Position numbers and translations under genes: made by a program. A model generated the notes under the pieces. The model was not told the DNA's origin. It was given only the letters and a program-made list of their open reading frames with translations, and made no database searches. From Candidatus Desulfatibia profunda (lineage in GTDB: Bacteria; Desulfobacterota; Desulfobacteria; Desulfobacterales; UBA11574), in NCBI GenBank assembly GCA_014382665.1, contig JACNJH010000098.1, positions 1-36,083 on the forward strand: DNA of 36,083 nucleotides, read 5' to 3'. The stretch's first letter is position 1. Each line of letters begins with the position of its first letter. This document shows positions 16,825-24,861 of the stretch, one piece after another.

Positions 16825-17505
16825 ATGAAACGAGATCTGGTAATCACCAACCCCTCACTGGGCGGTTCTGGATATCTGACCCTTGTAGGATCAATGGCAA
16901 ATGCAGCCATCAAGGCGGGATATTATTCAACAACATATCAATGCAGAGGCTTAGCTCAAGCAGAAGGACCCATGTGCCTCGATATCTGGATAAGCGAAAA
17001 AGAGATCTACGGCGCCGTGCCACAGGAGATCAACTACATGAATGGTTATGACATGACCGAAATATGGCGCATGTTTATAGAGGCGGGCAGTCAAGCGGAG
17101 AAAGTATATTCAAAAGACCTCACATTGATAATGGATTACAGAGTTATTGAGCCAATCGCGGTAACGACAAGCATGAAAGGACCCAGGTACTACTCCAGAG
17201 AGGAGTTGCTCGAAGTCCTTAAAAAATATAAAATCGCGGGTGATACGCTAAGGTTAATTGTGTATGACTTTTCGAAGTACAAACAATATGCTTCGGTCTT
17301 GAAAGGCCCATATTCCTTTGGCGTAATTGTGGCTGATCTGGAGAAGCGCAACGACATTGTCAAAATTCCGAGGAAAGAAGCAGAATCAGCGGTCCGTGAA
17401 GGCGCACCTCAAAGTGGAAAGATACCTCAGCTGAACGTTGAAGCCTTTCAGAGGGGATACAAAGATCGAAGCGAGGCAAATGAAGGCAAAGTGCTTATGA
17501 TTTGA
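16825..17505 (+). CDS. 2-oxoacid:ferredoxin oxidoreductase gamma subunit, IorB-like
   Basis: The 226-residue product resembles IorB/POR gamma: SLGGSGYLTLVGSMANAAIK takes the place of the family's GxGGQGxxxAxxxLAxAA loop, and RGLAQAEGPM that of GMAQRGG. It begins 1 bp after the beta stop with GGGAG upstream, so alpha, beta and gamma form one operon. The family's GGQG glutamine is Ser here. The last 50 residues are charged and not conserved in what I remember of IorB. The presence of all three domains supports a functional complex. Confidence 0.7.
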   Translation: MKRDLVITNPSLGGSGYLTLVGSMANAAIKAGYYSTTYQCRGLAQAEGPMCLDIWISEKEIYGAVPQEINYMNGYDMTEIWRMFIEAGSQAEKVYSKDLTLIMDYRVIEPIAVTTSMKGPRYYSREELLEVLKKYKIAGDTLRLIVYDFSKYKQYASVLKGPYSFGVIVADLEKRNDIVKIPRKEAESAVREGAPQSGKIPQLNVEAFQRGYKDRSEANEGKVLMI

Positions 17506-17616
17506 TATGTTAGACAGTAAACCGCGGCACGTAATTTCTTCAATCTCAAATACCAGATACCTTGCCAAAAAATCAAATATCTTAGCAGAACCCTTTTCCG
17601 AAAGATGAAAACTTAC

Positions 17617-17713
17617 GGGATTTCATAATCCCAAATTGGGACAGATATTTCTCATTAACAGTATTTTCAGCGAATAACCCCCTAGTTGCTTTTTTTTGGG
17701 ACATTTACGTCCC
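17617..17713 (+). promoter_or_regulatory. Upstream palindromes GGGAY-N6-RTCCC (putative activator sites)
   Basis: Two perfect palindromes with 5-bp arms and 6-bp spacers are present: GGGATTTCATAATCCC (17617-17632) and GGGACATTTACGTCCC (17698-17713). A degenerate third copy, GGGACAGATATTTCTC (17638-17653), begins exactly 21 bp after the first. The distal-to-proximal layout ends 105 bp upstream of the -24 GG of a sigma-54 promoter. The same motif and layout recur at 31836-31942 before porCAB, where the distance is 106 bp. They fit enhancer-binding-protein sites; the protein is not identified. Confidence 0.65.
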
Positions 17714-17801
17714 TTTTGTCAGAATAGTGTTCCCATAAACCAGGACGTATCTGTCTTTGTTTTATCCCTGGATTTCAAGCTCTTATTCCTATTTCATTTT
17801 C

Positions 17802-17816
17802 TGGCACAGCGCTTGC
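17802..17816 (+). promoter_or_regulatory. Sigma-54 promoter for the methylmalonyl-CoA operon
   Basis: CTGGCACAGCGCTTGC matches the -24/-12 consensus TGGCAC-N5-TTGC, with the GG (17803) and GC (17815) the required 12 bp apart. Transcription would start near 17828, giving a leader of about 420 nt before the mutase gene. No other gene on this strand lies between. Sigma-54 promoters need an AAA+ activator, consistent with the palindromes upstream. Confidence 0.7.
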
Positions 17817-17829
17817 GAGAGGAGACCGG

Positions 17830-18245
17830 TTTAGGGAGTTATGGAACAGGCCCTATTTTGAGTGATAAAAAGAGCAGAATCTGGCATCTTCCTTGAGCGA
17901 TGGCCCTGAATGTTACGATAACGCTATGAAAAAGTTTGACTTCGCCTAAAATACATAGCAAAACAAATATTAAAACCCCTAACCCGGACAAGCCGGAACC
18001 AAACAAGATCTTTGAAAAATTCTGTAAGCCGAAGATAAATCAACTTACCTCAATGGGTTGGGCCGGTTGGCCTGTTAGCCCGTTGAGCCCGTAATGACTT
18101 CATCCGACCAAAACGGGCAAACCGGCAAACTGGCGCACGGGCAAACTTTAGCCGTTCGAAGTGCGGCGACTCGTTTAAAAGATTTTTTGTCACAAAAACC
18201 GCAAAAATTGCAATTAAAGGACTCAAAAAACCAAAGGAGTATATC
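17830..18245 (+). other. Long leader before methylmalonyl-CoA mutase
   Basis: No coding frame is convincing here. It contains AT-rich sequence followed at about 18060-18095 by a run of repeated GGCC/GCCCGTTG words that looks like simple intergenic repeat DNA. The ribosome site AAAGGAG lies just before the mutase ATG. No riboswitch was recognised. Confidence 0.35.
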
Positions 18246-20363
18246 ATGGCAGAGCATGCGCACAAACAGAAATGGATCGAGCTGGCCAGCAAGCAGCTCA
18301 AGGGCCAACCGCTTAAGGATCTTGAGTGGGAGACCCCTGAAGGCATCAGGGTAAAGCCGCTGTATTTGGCCGAGGATCTTGAAGGGATGGAACATCTCAA
18401 CACGCTGCCCGGGTTTCCCCCTTATGTGCGGGGGCCCATGGCCACCATGTACGCCGGGCGTCCCTGGACCGTGCGCCAGTACGCCGGTTTTTCCACGGCC
18501 AGGGAATCGAATGCGTTTTACCGCCGGAATTTGGCGGCCGGGCAGACCGGGCTGTCGGTGGCCTTTGATCTGGCGACCCACCGGGGGTATGATTCGGATC
18601 ATCCCCGGGTGGTGGGCGATATCGGCAAAGCCGGGGTGGCCGTAGATTCGGTCGAGGACATGAAGATTTTGTTCGACCAGATTCCCTTAGACAAGGTGAC
18701 GGTATCCATGACCATGAACGGCGCGGTGTTGCCGGTGATGGCCGGCTACATCGTGGCGGCCGAAGAGCAGGGCGTCGGCCAGCAGCAGTTGGGCGGCACC
18801 ATTCAGAACGACATTTTAAAGGAGTACCTGACCCGCAACACGTACATTTATCCGCCGGAGCCGTCCATGCGGATTGTTTCCGATATCATCGGGTACTGTT
18901 CGGAGCACATGCCCAAGTACAACACGGTGAGCATCAGCGGCTATCACATGATGGAGGCCGGGGCCGACTCGGTGCTGCAGACCGCCTTTACGCTGGCGGA
19001 CGGGCTCGATTATGTTCGCGCCGCCTTAAAGGCCGGGCTTGATATCGACACCTTTGCCCCGCGGTTGTCGTTTTTCTTTGGGGTGGGGATGAACTTTTTC
19101 ATGGAGATCGCCATGCTGCGGGCGGCGCGTTTTCTGTGGCATGAAATTGTCAGCCGCTTTGATCCCAAGGATTCGCGCTCGACGACGCTCAGGACTCATG
19201 TGCAGACCTCGGGCTGGAGCCTGACCGCGCAGGATCCGTATAACAACATCATCCGGACCACGATCGAGTGTCTGGCGGCGGCCCTGGGCGGCACCCAGTC
19301 GATGCACACCAATTCCTTTGACGAGGCCGTGGGCTTGCCCACGGACTTTTCGGCCCGGATTGCCCGCAACACCCAGTTGGTGGTGCAGCACGAGTCCCAG
19401 ATTTGCCGGGTGATCGACCCGCTGGCGGGCTCGTATTACGTCGAGGCTTTGACGGACGGCATCATCAAAGAATCCCGCAAGATCATGGCCGAGATTGAGA
19501 AGATGGGCGGGATGGCCAAGGCCATTGAGACCGGCATGCCCAAGATGCGCATCGAGGAAGCGGCCGCCCGCAAGCAGGCCCGCATCGATCAGGGTCTGGA
19601 CATCATTGTGGGCGTCAACAAGTATCAGATCGAGCAGGCGCCGCTGGAAGAGTATCTGGAAGTTTCCGAGGCGGTGCGCGCGGAGCAGATCGCCCGGCTC
19701 AAACAGATCCGGCAGAAGCGCGACGAGGCTGCCGTGTGCCAGGCGCTTGAGGCCGTCACCAAGGTTGCCGGGGGCGCCGGCAATCTTTTGGAGGTCTGTA
19801 TTGCGGCGGTGCGGGCGCGGGCCACCGTGGGCGAGATTTCCGACGCCATGGAAAAGGTGTTCAACCGCTATGTGGCCACGACCCAGTGCATCTCGGGGGC
19901 CTATGCCGCCGAGTACGGTGACAGTGAAATCTTTGCCGCCATCCGCAAGCGCACCGACGATTTTCTGGCCAAAGAGGGCCGCCGGCCGCGGATTCTGGTG
20001 ATCAAGATGGGCCAGGACGGTCACGACCGGGGCATCAAGGTGATTGCCACCGCCTTTGCGGACCTGGGGTTTGATGTGGATATCGGTCCCATGTTCCAGA
20101 CCCCGGAAGAAGCGGCCCAGATGGCGGTGGAGAACGATGTGCATGTGGTCGGGGTATCCAGCCTGGCGGCCGGACACCGCTCCCTGGTTCCCCAGCTGAT
20201 CACTGCGCTCAAAGCCAAGGGCGGCCAGGATATCCAGGTGGTGGTGGGCGGGGTCATTCCCCCGGCCGATTATGACAGCCTGCTCAGTGCCGGCGCCAAG
20301 GCCGTTTTCGGCCCCGGCACCGTGGTCACCGATGCGGCCAACAAAGTGCTGAATCTCCTTTAA
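18246..20363 (+). CDS. mutB: Methylmalonyl-CoA mutase (single-chain, catalytic plus B12 domain)
   Basis: This 705-residue adenosylcobalamin enzyme isomerises (R)-methylmalonyl-CoA and succinyl-CoA. The catalytic barrel (about 1-540) contains [28 protein letters not shown] (with the substrate-contacting Tyr), [15 protein letters not shown] and [16 protein letters not shown]. The C-terminal B12 domain (about 570-705) carries the base-off motif GQDGHDRG near residue 594, with [10 protein letters not shown] and VVVGGVIPP. The start has AAAGGAG. It heads the operon under the sigma-54 promoter. No MeaB-type chaperone or epimerase follows within the window. It is visibly GC-richer at third positions than the upstream genes, which creates long antisense shadow frames. 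Confidence 0.97.
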   Translation: MAEHAHKQKWIELASKQLKGQPLKDLEWETPEGIRVKPLYLAEDLEGMEHLNTLPGFPPYVRGPMATMYAGRPWTVRQYAGFSTARESNAFYRRNLAAGQTGLSVAFDLATHRGYDSDHPRVVGDIGKAGVAVDSVEDMKILFDQIPLDKVTVSMTMNGAVLPVMAGYIVAAEEQGVGQQQLGGTIQNDILKEYLTRNTYIYPPEPSMRIVSDIIGYCSEHMPKYNTVSISGYHMMEAGADSVLQTAFTLADGLDYVRAALKAGLDIDTFAPRLSFFFGVGMNFFMEIAMLRAARFLWHEIVSRFDPKDSRSTTLRTHVQTSGWSLTAQDPYNNIIRTTIECLAAALGGTQSMHTNSFDEAVGLPTDFSARIARNTQLVVQHESQICRVIDPLAGSYYVEALTDGIIKESRKIMAEIEKMGGMAKAIETGMPKMRIEEAAARKQARIDQGLDIIVGVNKYQIEQAPLEEYLEVSEAVRAEQIARLKQIRQKRDEAAVCQALEAVTKVAGGAGNLLEVCIAAVRARATVGEISDAMEKVFNRYVATTQCISGAYAAEYGDSEIFAAIRKRTDDFLAKEGRRPRILVIKMGQDGHDRGIKVIATAFADLGFDVDIGPMFQTPEEAAQMAVENDVHVVGVSSLAAGHRSLVPQLITALKAKGGQDIQVVVGGVIPPADYDSLLSAGAKAVFGPGTVVTDAANKVLNLL

Positions 20364-20415
20364 TAAAAGTCTTAAAACTGAATATGGTTATTATTCAACA
20401 GAAAGGGGTTTTTAA

Positions 20416-20703
20416 ATGGCTATTAAAGTATTCATTAAACGGGCAGTGCCGGAAAATACAGCGCAAGCGTTAAAGCCTCTCCTGAAAAAGCTGAGAAACC
20501 TGGCCATGGAGCAACCCGGCTACGTTTCCGGGGAAACATACAAAAGAATCGACCGCCCCGGTGAAAATCTGGCCATCAGCACCTGGCAGTCCATGGACGA
20601 TTGGAGGAAATGGGTGCTTAGCGAAGAAAGAGCCGAAATCCAGACAAAAATTGATTATTTGCTCGGGGAAAAAACCGAGTACGAAATCTATACGTTCGAT
20701 TAA
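20416..20703 (+). CDS. ABM-domain (antibiotic biosynthesis monooxygenase-like) small protein
   Basis: The 95-residue product has the ferredoxin-like ABM fold pattern: an opening strand IKVFIKRAVPE, a helix, GYVSGETYKR, an ISTWQSMDDWRKW stretch, and a final helix/strand. Members include quinol monooxygenases, haem-degrading enzymes and many small dimeric proteins of unknown role. No haem or metal ligand set is obvious. It starts 52 bp after the mutase with AAAGGGG upstream and sits between the mutase and the carboxyltransferase, so it is transcribed with them. Its job in propionate metabolism is unknown. Confidence 0.75.
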   Translation: MAIKVFIKRAVPENTAQALKPLLKKLRNLAMEQPGYVSGETYKRIDRPGENLAISTWQSMDDWRKWVLSEERAEIQTKIDYLLGEKTEYEIYTFD

Positions 20704-20714
20704 ACTTCAGCATC

Positions 20715-20749
20715 TTGATCTGATTGAGTTTCAACTCAATTAAGATCAA
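20715..20749 (+). repeat. Long imperfect hairpin after the ABM gene
   Basis: TTGATCTGATTGAGTT and AACTCAATTAAGATCAA form a nearly perfect stem with a 2-nt loop, 11 bp after the ABM stop. No T-run follows, so it may be an RNA-processing or stability element rather than a terminator. The remaining spacer to 20920 holds GTAAAAAGTC / TTTTACGAGG repeat words and no gene. Confidence 0.5.
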
Positions 20750-20920
20750 CGGCAAAGAATTCGTAAAAAGTCGAATTCATCGCCTTTTAGGATTTAATAA
20801 ACCTAAGACTTATTAAGCATTGCCGCGAAGCACTGACGAATGTCAGAACCTCTGCCCCTTTAGGGCGGACAGCTTCACATTTTACGAGGCCGTCAACGTT
20901 AATTAAAAGGATATGGTGTA

Positions 20921-22474
20921 ATGGGTATTATTGAAGATAGGATAAAAGATCTAAAGAACCGCGAAGCCAAGGCTTTGGAGATGGGTGGTGAAAAAGCGGT
21001 TGCCAAGCAGCGTGAGAGCGGCAAGCTGACCGCCCGGGAGCGTTTGAATGTTTTGTTCGATCCGGAAACATTTCGAGAAGTCGACATGTTTGTCAGCCAC
21101 CGCTGTGTCAATTTCGACATGGAAAAGATCGACATTCCCTCCGACGGCGTCATCACGGGCCATGGCCAAGTGGACGGACGGCCGGTTTTTGCTTTTGCCC
21201 AGGATTTTACGGCCAGGGCCGGCACCCTGGGTGAAATGCATGCCAAGAAGATCTGTAAAATCATGGGCCTGGCCTTAAAGGCCGGGGTTCCGCTAGTCGG
21301 CCTGAACGACTCCGGGGGGGCCCGGATTCAGGAGGGTGTGGATGCCCTTTCGGGATACGGTCAGATCTTTTACCGCAATTCGCTGTCCAGCGGGGTCATC
21401 CCGCAGATTTCGGCGATCATGGGACCGACGGCCGGAGGCGCGGTCTATTCTCCGGCCATGACCGACTGGGTGTTTATGGTCAAAAACACCAGCTACATGT
21501 TCATTACCGGCCCGGACGTGATCAAGTCGGTCACCGGCGAAGAGATCTCTTTTGAGGACCTCGGCGGCGCCATGACCCACAACGAAAAAAGCGGTGTGGC
21601 CCAGTTTGCCTGTGAGAGTGATGAGGACGCTATCAATCAGATCAGAATACTCCTGTCATATCTGCCGTCCAACAACATGGAAGATCCGCCCATCGTTCCC
21701 ACCGGCGATGATCCCAGGCGGACGGATCCGGCACTTGATACCATCATTCCGGACAACCCCAACCAGGCCTATGACATGAAGGAAGTGATTCGCAGCATCG
21801 TGGATAACGGCGAGATGTTCGAGCCTCACCAGTACTATGCCCGCAATATTATCGTTTGTTTTGCCAGGCTCAACGGCAGAAGCATCGGCATCATCGCCAA
21901 TCAGCCCCAGGTTCTGGCCGGCTGTCTTGATATTGACGCTTCGGACAAGGCCACCCGCTTTATCCGCTTCTGCGACGCCTTTAACATTCCGATGTTGACC
22001 ATCGCGGACGTTCCCGGATATTTGCCCGGAAGCCAGCAGGAATGGAGCGGGATCATCCGGCACGGCGCCAAGCTCCTGTGGTGCTATTCGGAGGCGACGG
22101 TTCCCAAATTGCTGCTGGTAACGCGCAAGGACTACGGCGGGTCTTACCTGGCGATGTGCTCCAAGGATCTGGGCGCCGACATGGCCTTTGCCTGGCCCAG
22201 CGCCGAGATTGCGGTGATGGGCGCTGCGGGAGCCTGCAATATCATTCATCGCCGGGAAATCAAGGCGGCCGAGGATCCTGCCGCCAAGCGCAAGGAACTG
22301 GTCAAGGAATACGAGGATTTGTTTTCGAATCCATATTGCGCCGCCAGCCGGGGGTATATTGACGCCGTGATTGTGCCCAGCGAGACACGGCCGCGCCTGA
22401 TCGACGCCCTGGAGATCATGTGCAGCAAACGAGAGACGCTCCCACCGAAGAAGCACGGGAACATACCGCTATAA
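20921..22474 (+). CDS. mmdA: Acyl-CoA carboxyltransferase subunit (methylmalonyl-CoA transcarboxylase 12S-like)
   Basis: The 517-residue product is the biotin-dependent carboxyltransferase that moves CO2 between carboxybiotin and propionyl-CoA. It shows KLTARERLNVLFDPE near residue 37, the N-lobe oxyanion region NDSGGARIQEG near 128, GPTAGGAVYSPAMTD near 168, and a C-lobe with DVPGYLPG and GAAGACNIIHRRE. Length and motifs fit MmdA, PccB and the 12S transcarboxylase subunit. The neighbouring 5S-biotin fusion points to transcarboxylase use: propionyl-CoA plus oxaloacetate to methylmalonyl-CoA plus pyruvate. No biotin carboxylase and no membrane decarboxylase beta subunit are in the operon. Confidence 0.93.
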   Translation: MGIIEDRIKDLKNREAKALEMGGEKAVAKQRESGKLTARERLNVLFDPETFREVDMFVSHRCVNFDMEKIDIPSDGVITGHGQVDGRPVFAFAQDFTARAGTLGEMHAKKICKIMGLALKAGVPLVGLNDSGGARIQEGVDALSGYGQIFYRNSLSSGVIPQISAIMGPTAGGAVYSPAMTDWVFMVKNTSYMFITGPDVIKSVTGEEISFEDLGGAMTHNEKSGVAQFACESDEDAINQIRILLSYLPSNNMEDPPIVPTGDDPRRTDPALDTIIPDNPNQAYDMKEVIRSIVDNGEMFEPHQYYARNIIVCFARLNGRSIGIIANQPQVLAGCLDIDASDKATRFIRFCDAFNIPMLTIADVPGYLPGSQQEWSGIIRHGAKLLWCYSEATVPKLLLVTRKDYGGSYLAMCSKDLGADMAFAWPSAEIAVMGAAGACNIIHRREIKAAEDPAAKRKELVKEYEDLFSNPYCAASRGYIDAVIVPSETRPRLIDALEIMCSKRETLPPKKHGNIPL

Positions 22475-22487
22475 CTGATGGTTGCGC

Positions 22488-22548
22488 GTTTCGTGTTCCG
22501 GGTTGCAAGTTGGATATCACCCGTAACCCGCAACGCGGAACCCGAAAC
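22488..22548. repeat. GTTTCGGGTTCCGGGTTGC-type inverted repeat
   Basis: The spacer between mmdA and the small downstream gene holds GTTTCGTGTTCCGGGTTGCAAG (22488-22509) and its imperfect reverse complement (22525-22548), 20 of 24 positions paired over the full arms. This self-similar intergenic repeat occurs, as I recall, in many environmental genomes. An upstream in-frame ATG at 22478 would make the repeat part of the protein, so I rejected that start. Confidence 0.55.
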
Positions 22549-22564
22549 TCGTAAGGATGACCAA

Positions 22565-22768
22565 ATGAATAACCGCAAGAAGCAGGCCGCGGCAATTGCT
22601 GCGGTGCTGAAATACCTTAAGGCCGAACAAGAGGCGATCGCGATACGGGCCATGGCTTTACCGGCATTAACTGCCCGGGCAGTACCGCCATTGAAAGTGT
22701 GGGGACTCGGCGGCCGCCAGGCGCAGATGCAGATGCGCACCTTGATGCAGATGAAAACCTTTAAATAA
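22565..22768 (+). CDS. Small carboxylase-associated subunit (MmdE/epsilon-like, putative)
   Basis: The 67-residue product starts MNNRKKQAAAIAAVLKYLKA, has a proline-containing linker, and ends with VWGLGGRQAQMQMRTLMQMK. Short proteins with an N-terminal helix and a terminal W-x3-GRQ-xM motif accompany biotin-dependent methylmalonyl-CoA and acyl-CoA decarboxylases or carboxylases (delta/epsilon-type subunits). I infer it stabilises the carboxyltransferase complex. It lies between the 12S-like gene and the 5S-biotin fusion. AAGGA 8 nt upstream of ATG 22565 supports this start over 22478. No membrane segment is present, so it is not an OadG-type anchor. Confidence 0.6.
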   Translation: MNNRKKQAAAIAAVLKYLKAEQEAIAIRAMALPALTARAVPPLKVWGLGGRQAQMQMRTLMQMKTFK

Positions 22769-22805
22769 AATCGTTGCACGATTTTATATAGCGCGGCTTC
22801 GCCGC
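22765..22805. repeat. ATAAAATCG hairpin followed by a GCGGC hairpin
   Basis: ATAAAATCG-ttgca-CGATTTTAT (22765-22787) is a perfect 9-bp stem nearly identical to the one in the nrdJ leader at 3909-3931. GCGGC-ttc-GCCGC (22793-22805) follows. The first stem overlaps the stop of the small gene. It is probably a dispersed repeat; the T-rich right arm could also attenuate transcription. Confidence 0.5.
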
Positions 22806-22854
22806 TTTACAAGAGGGCTATAAAAGTTAATATATACCATAGGAGAACTTAACA

Positions 22855-24843
22855 ATGAGCAAGCATGATCAAGTCAAAATGACCACCATGGACTACAGCC
22901 CGGACAGACCCAAGGCGAAAAATCCGCTGAAGGTGATGGACCTTTCCTTTCGCGACGGCCATCAATCCCTGTTTGCCACCAGGGGACGGACCGAAGACAT
23001 GATCCCGGTTGCCGAGATGATGGATGAGGTCGGTTTCTGGGCGCTCGAAACCTGGGGCGGTGCCACCTTTGATACCATGCACCGCTTCTTGAATGAAGAT
23101 CCATGGGAACGGATCCGGACTTTGAAACGCTATATCAAAAAAACACCGTTTTCCATGCTGCTGCGGGCCCAGAACCTGGTGGGATACCGCAATTATGCCG
23201 ACGATCTCGCCCGGGCCTTTGTGGAGCGGGCGGCGGCCAACGGTATGGATATCTTCAGGACCTTTGACGCCTTGAACGACTTCCGCAACTTTGAAACGGT
23301 TGTTGCCGTGATTAAAGCCTGCGGCAAACATTTTCAGGGGTGTATCTGTTATACCATGACCGAGCCCCGGCTGGGCGGAGACGTTTACGATATCGACTAC
23401 TTCGTCAGCAAGGCCAAGGACCTGGAGGCCATGGGCGCCGACAGTATCTGCGTCAAGGACATGGCAGGTCTGATTGCACCTTATGATGCCTATCAAGTCA
23501 TCAAGGCCCTAAAGGCCGCCGTGAAAGCACCCATTCACCTGCACAGCCATTTCACTTCCGGCATGTCTCCCATGAGCCATTTGAAGGCCATCGAGGCCGG
23601 CGTCGATATCATTGACACCTGCATGTCGCCCTATGCCTACCGGACATCCCACGCCGCCGTCGAACCGCTGGTGATGACGCTTCTGGGGACCAACCGGGAC
23701 ACCGGCTTCGATATCAGGCACCTGGCGAAGATAAACGAGATCCTTGAAAAGAAAGTGCTGCCCAAGTACAAGCATCTTCTGGATGATTCAAAAATGTCGA
23801 TCATCGATATTAGTGTTCTGCTGCATCAGACACCGGGAGGGATGCTCTCCAACCTGGTGAACCAGTTAAGGGAATTGGACGCCCTGCATAAGATCGACGA
23901 GGTTTACAAAGAACTCCCCAGAGTCAGAAAAGAACTCGGGCAGATCCCGCTGGTAACCCCCACCAGCCAGATCGTCGGAATCCAGACCGTCAACAATGTT
24001 CTCTTTGACGATCAATATGAACGCTATAAGATGATTACGGATCAGGTCAAAGATCTTTGCTACGGTTTATATGGTAAAACCGCCGTCCCCATAGATCCTG
24101 AAGTTCAAAAGAAAGCACTCAAAGGGTACAAACGGGGGGAAGAACCGATTACCTGTCGACCGGCCGAAGTGCTGGCACCCGAGCTTGAACAGGCCAAAAA
24201 AGATGTCGAGGGTCTGGGCGAAGACATCGACGACGTGATTACATATGCGCTTTATCCCATCACCGGCAAACGGTTTTTGAAGTGGAAATACGGTAAACAG
24301 GATCCGCCCCAGGAAGTTAAACCCAGGACCCTGGAAGAGATTAAAGCGGAAGAGGAGCGGGTAAAACTGGCCCGGCTGGGGCTGCTGGTTCCAAAGGTGG
24401 AAAAAGCGGCTCCTCCCAAAAGCCCGTTTGTTCGAACGTTTAATGTATTCGTTGATAATGAATACTTTGAAGTGGAAGTAGATGATATCGGCGGGATGCC
24501 GATGGCCGGCTATATGCCGCAAATACCGGCGGCCGCCCCCTCCAGAGTTGCACCGGCTGCCCGGCCTTCTGCGGCAGCACCCGCGGCGGCCCCGGCGGCC
24601 CCGGCAGCCCCGGCGGCTGAAAAGGTTGACGGCACCCCCCTGACCGCGCCGATGCCCGGTATGATCGTTCGCTATGCAAAACAGGTGGGAGATTCGGTTG
24701 CCAAAGGGGATACCGTCGTGGTACTGGAAGCCATGAAGATGGAAAACGCTCTTCCGGCCCCGGCCGGCGGCACGATCAAGAGTATTCATTTTAATAGCGG
24801 CGATTCGGTTTCCAAGGGTGCTGTACTGTGTATAATTGCATAA
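22855..24843 (+). CDS. pycB: Transcarboxylase 5S/biotin carrier fusion (PycB/OadA type)
   Basis: The 662-residue chain joins a carboxyltransferase TIM barrel (HMGL-like, about 22-300), a conserved PYC_OADA domain (about 310-500), an Ala/Pro linker (about 555-590) and a biotinyl domain. The metal and substrate motifs are SFRDGHQSL and HLHSHFTSGM (His pair), with the carbamylated-Lys region in VKDMAG. The biotin site is K628 in EAMKMENAL, 34 residues from the end. It transfers CO2 between oxaloacetate/pyruvate and biotin. Placed after a 12S-like carboxyltransferase and with no OadB-like membrane partner, it best fits a transcarboxylase half rather than a sodium pump or ATP-driven pyruvate carboxylase. 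Confidence 0.93.
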   Translation: MSKHDQVKMTTMDYSPDRPKAKNPLKVMDLSFRDGHQSLFATRGRTEDMIPVAEMMDEVGFWALETWGGATFDTMHRFLNEDPWERIRTLKRYIKKTPFSMLLRAQNLVGYRNYADDLARAFVERAAANGMDIFRTFDALNDFRNFETVVAVIKACGKHFQGCICYTMTEPRLGGDVYDIDYFVSKAKDLEAMGADSICVKDMAGLIAPYDAYQVIKALKAAVKAPIHLHSHFTSGMSPMSHLKAIEAGVDIIDTCMSPYAYRTSHAAVEPLVMTLLGTNRDTGFDIRHLAKINEILEKKVLPKYKHLLDDSKMSIIDISVLLHQTPGGMLSNLVNQLRELDALHKIDEVYKELPRVRKELGQIPLVTPTSQIVGIQTVNNVLFDDQYERYKMITDQVKDLCYGLYGKTAVPIDPEVQKKALKGYKRGEEPITCRPAEVLAPELEQAKKDVEGLGEDIDDVITYALYPITGKRFLKWKYGKQDPPQEVKPRTLEEIKAEEERVKLARLGLLVPKVEKAAPPKSPFVRTFNVFVDNEYFEVEVDDIGGMPMAGYMPQIPAAAPSRVAPAARPSAAAPAAAPAAPAAPAAEKVDGTPLTAPMPGMIVRYAKQVGDSVAKGDTVVVLEAMKMENALPAPAGGTIKSIHFNSGDSVSKGAVLCIIA

Positions 24844-24861
24844 AAAAGGAGCGACAGGATC

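Noticed and set aside
17696-17896. A 66-codon plus-strand frame
   Set aside because: It covers the sigma-54 promoter and activator palindromes, and its composition is not protein-like.
17880-17896. A second sigma-54 element (TGGCATCTTCCTTGAG)
   Set aside because: The -12 position has GA instead of the near-invariant GC, so it is probably chance.
19026-20177. A 383-codon frame antisense to methylmalonyl-CoA mutase
   Set aside because: The mutase reading is unambiguous; the high GC third positions remove stops on the opposite strand. The antisense protein is His/Gly/Arg rich with no domain.
22478-22768. A longer 96-codon version of the small carboxylase protein
   Set aside because: The extra 29 codons lie in an intergenic inverted repeat, and a good ribosome site precedes the internal ATG at 22565.
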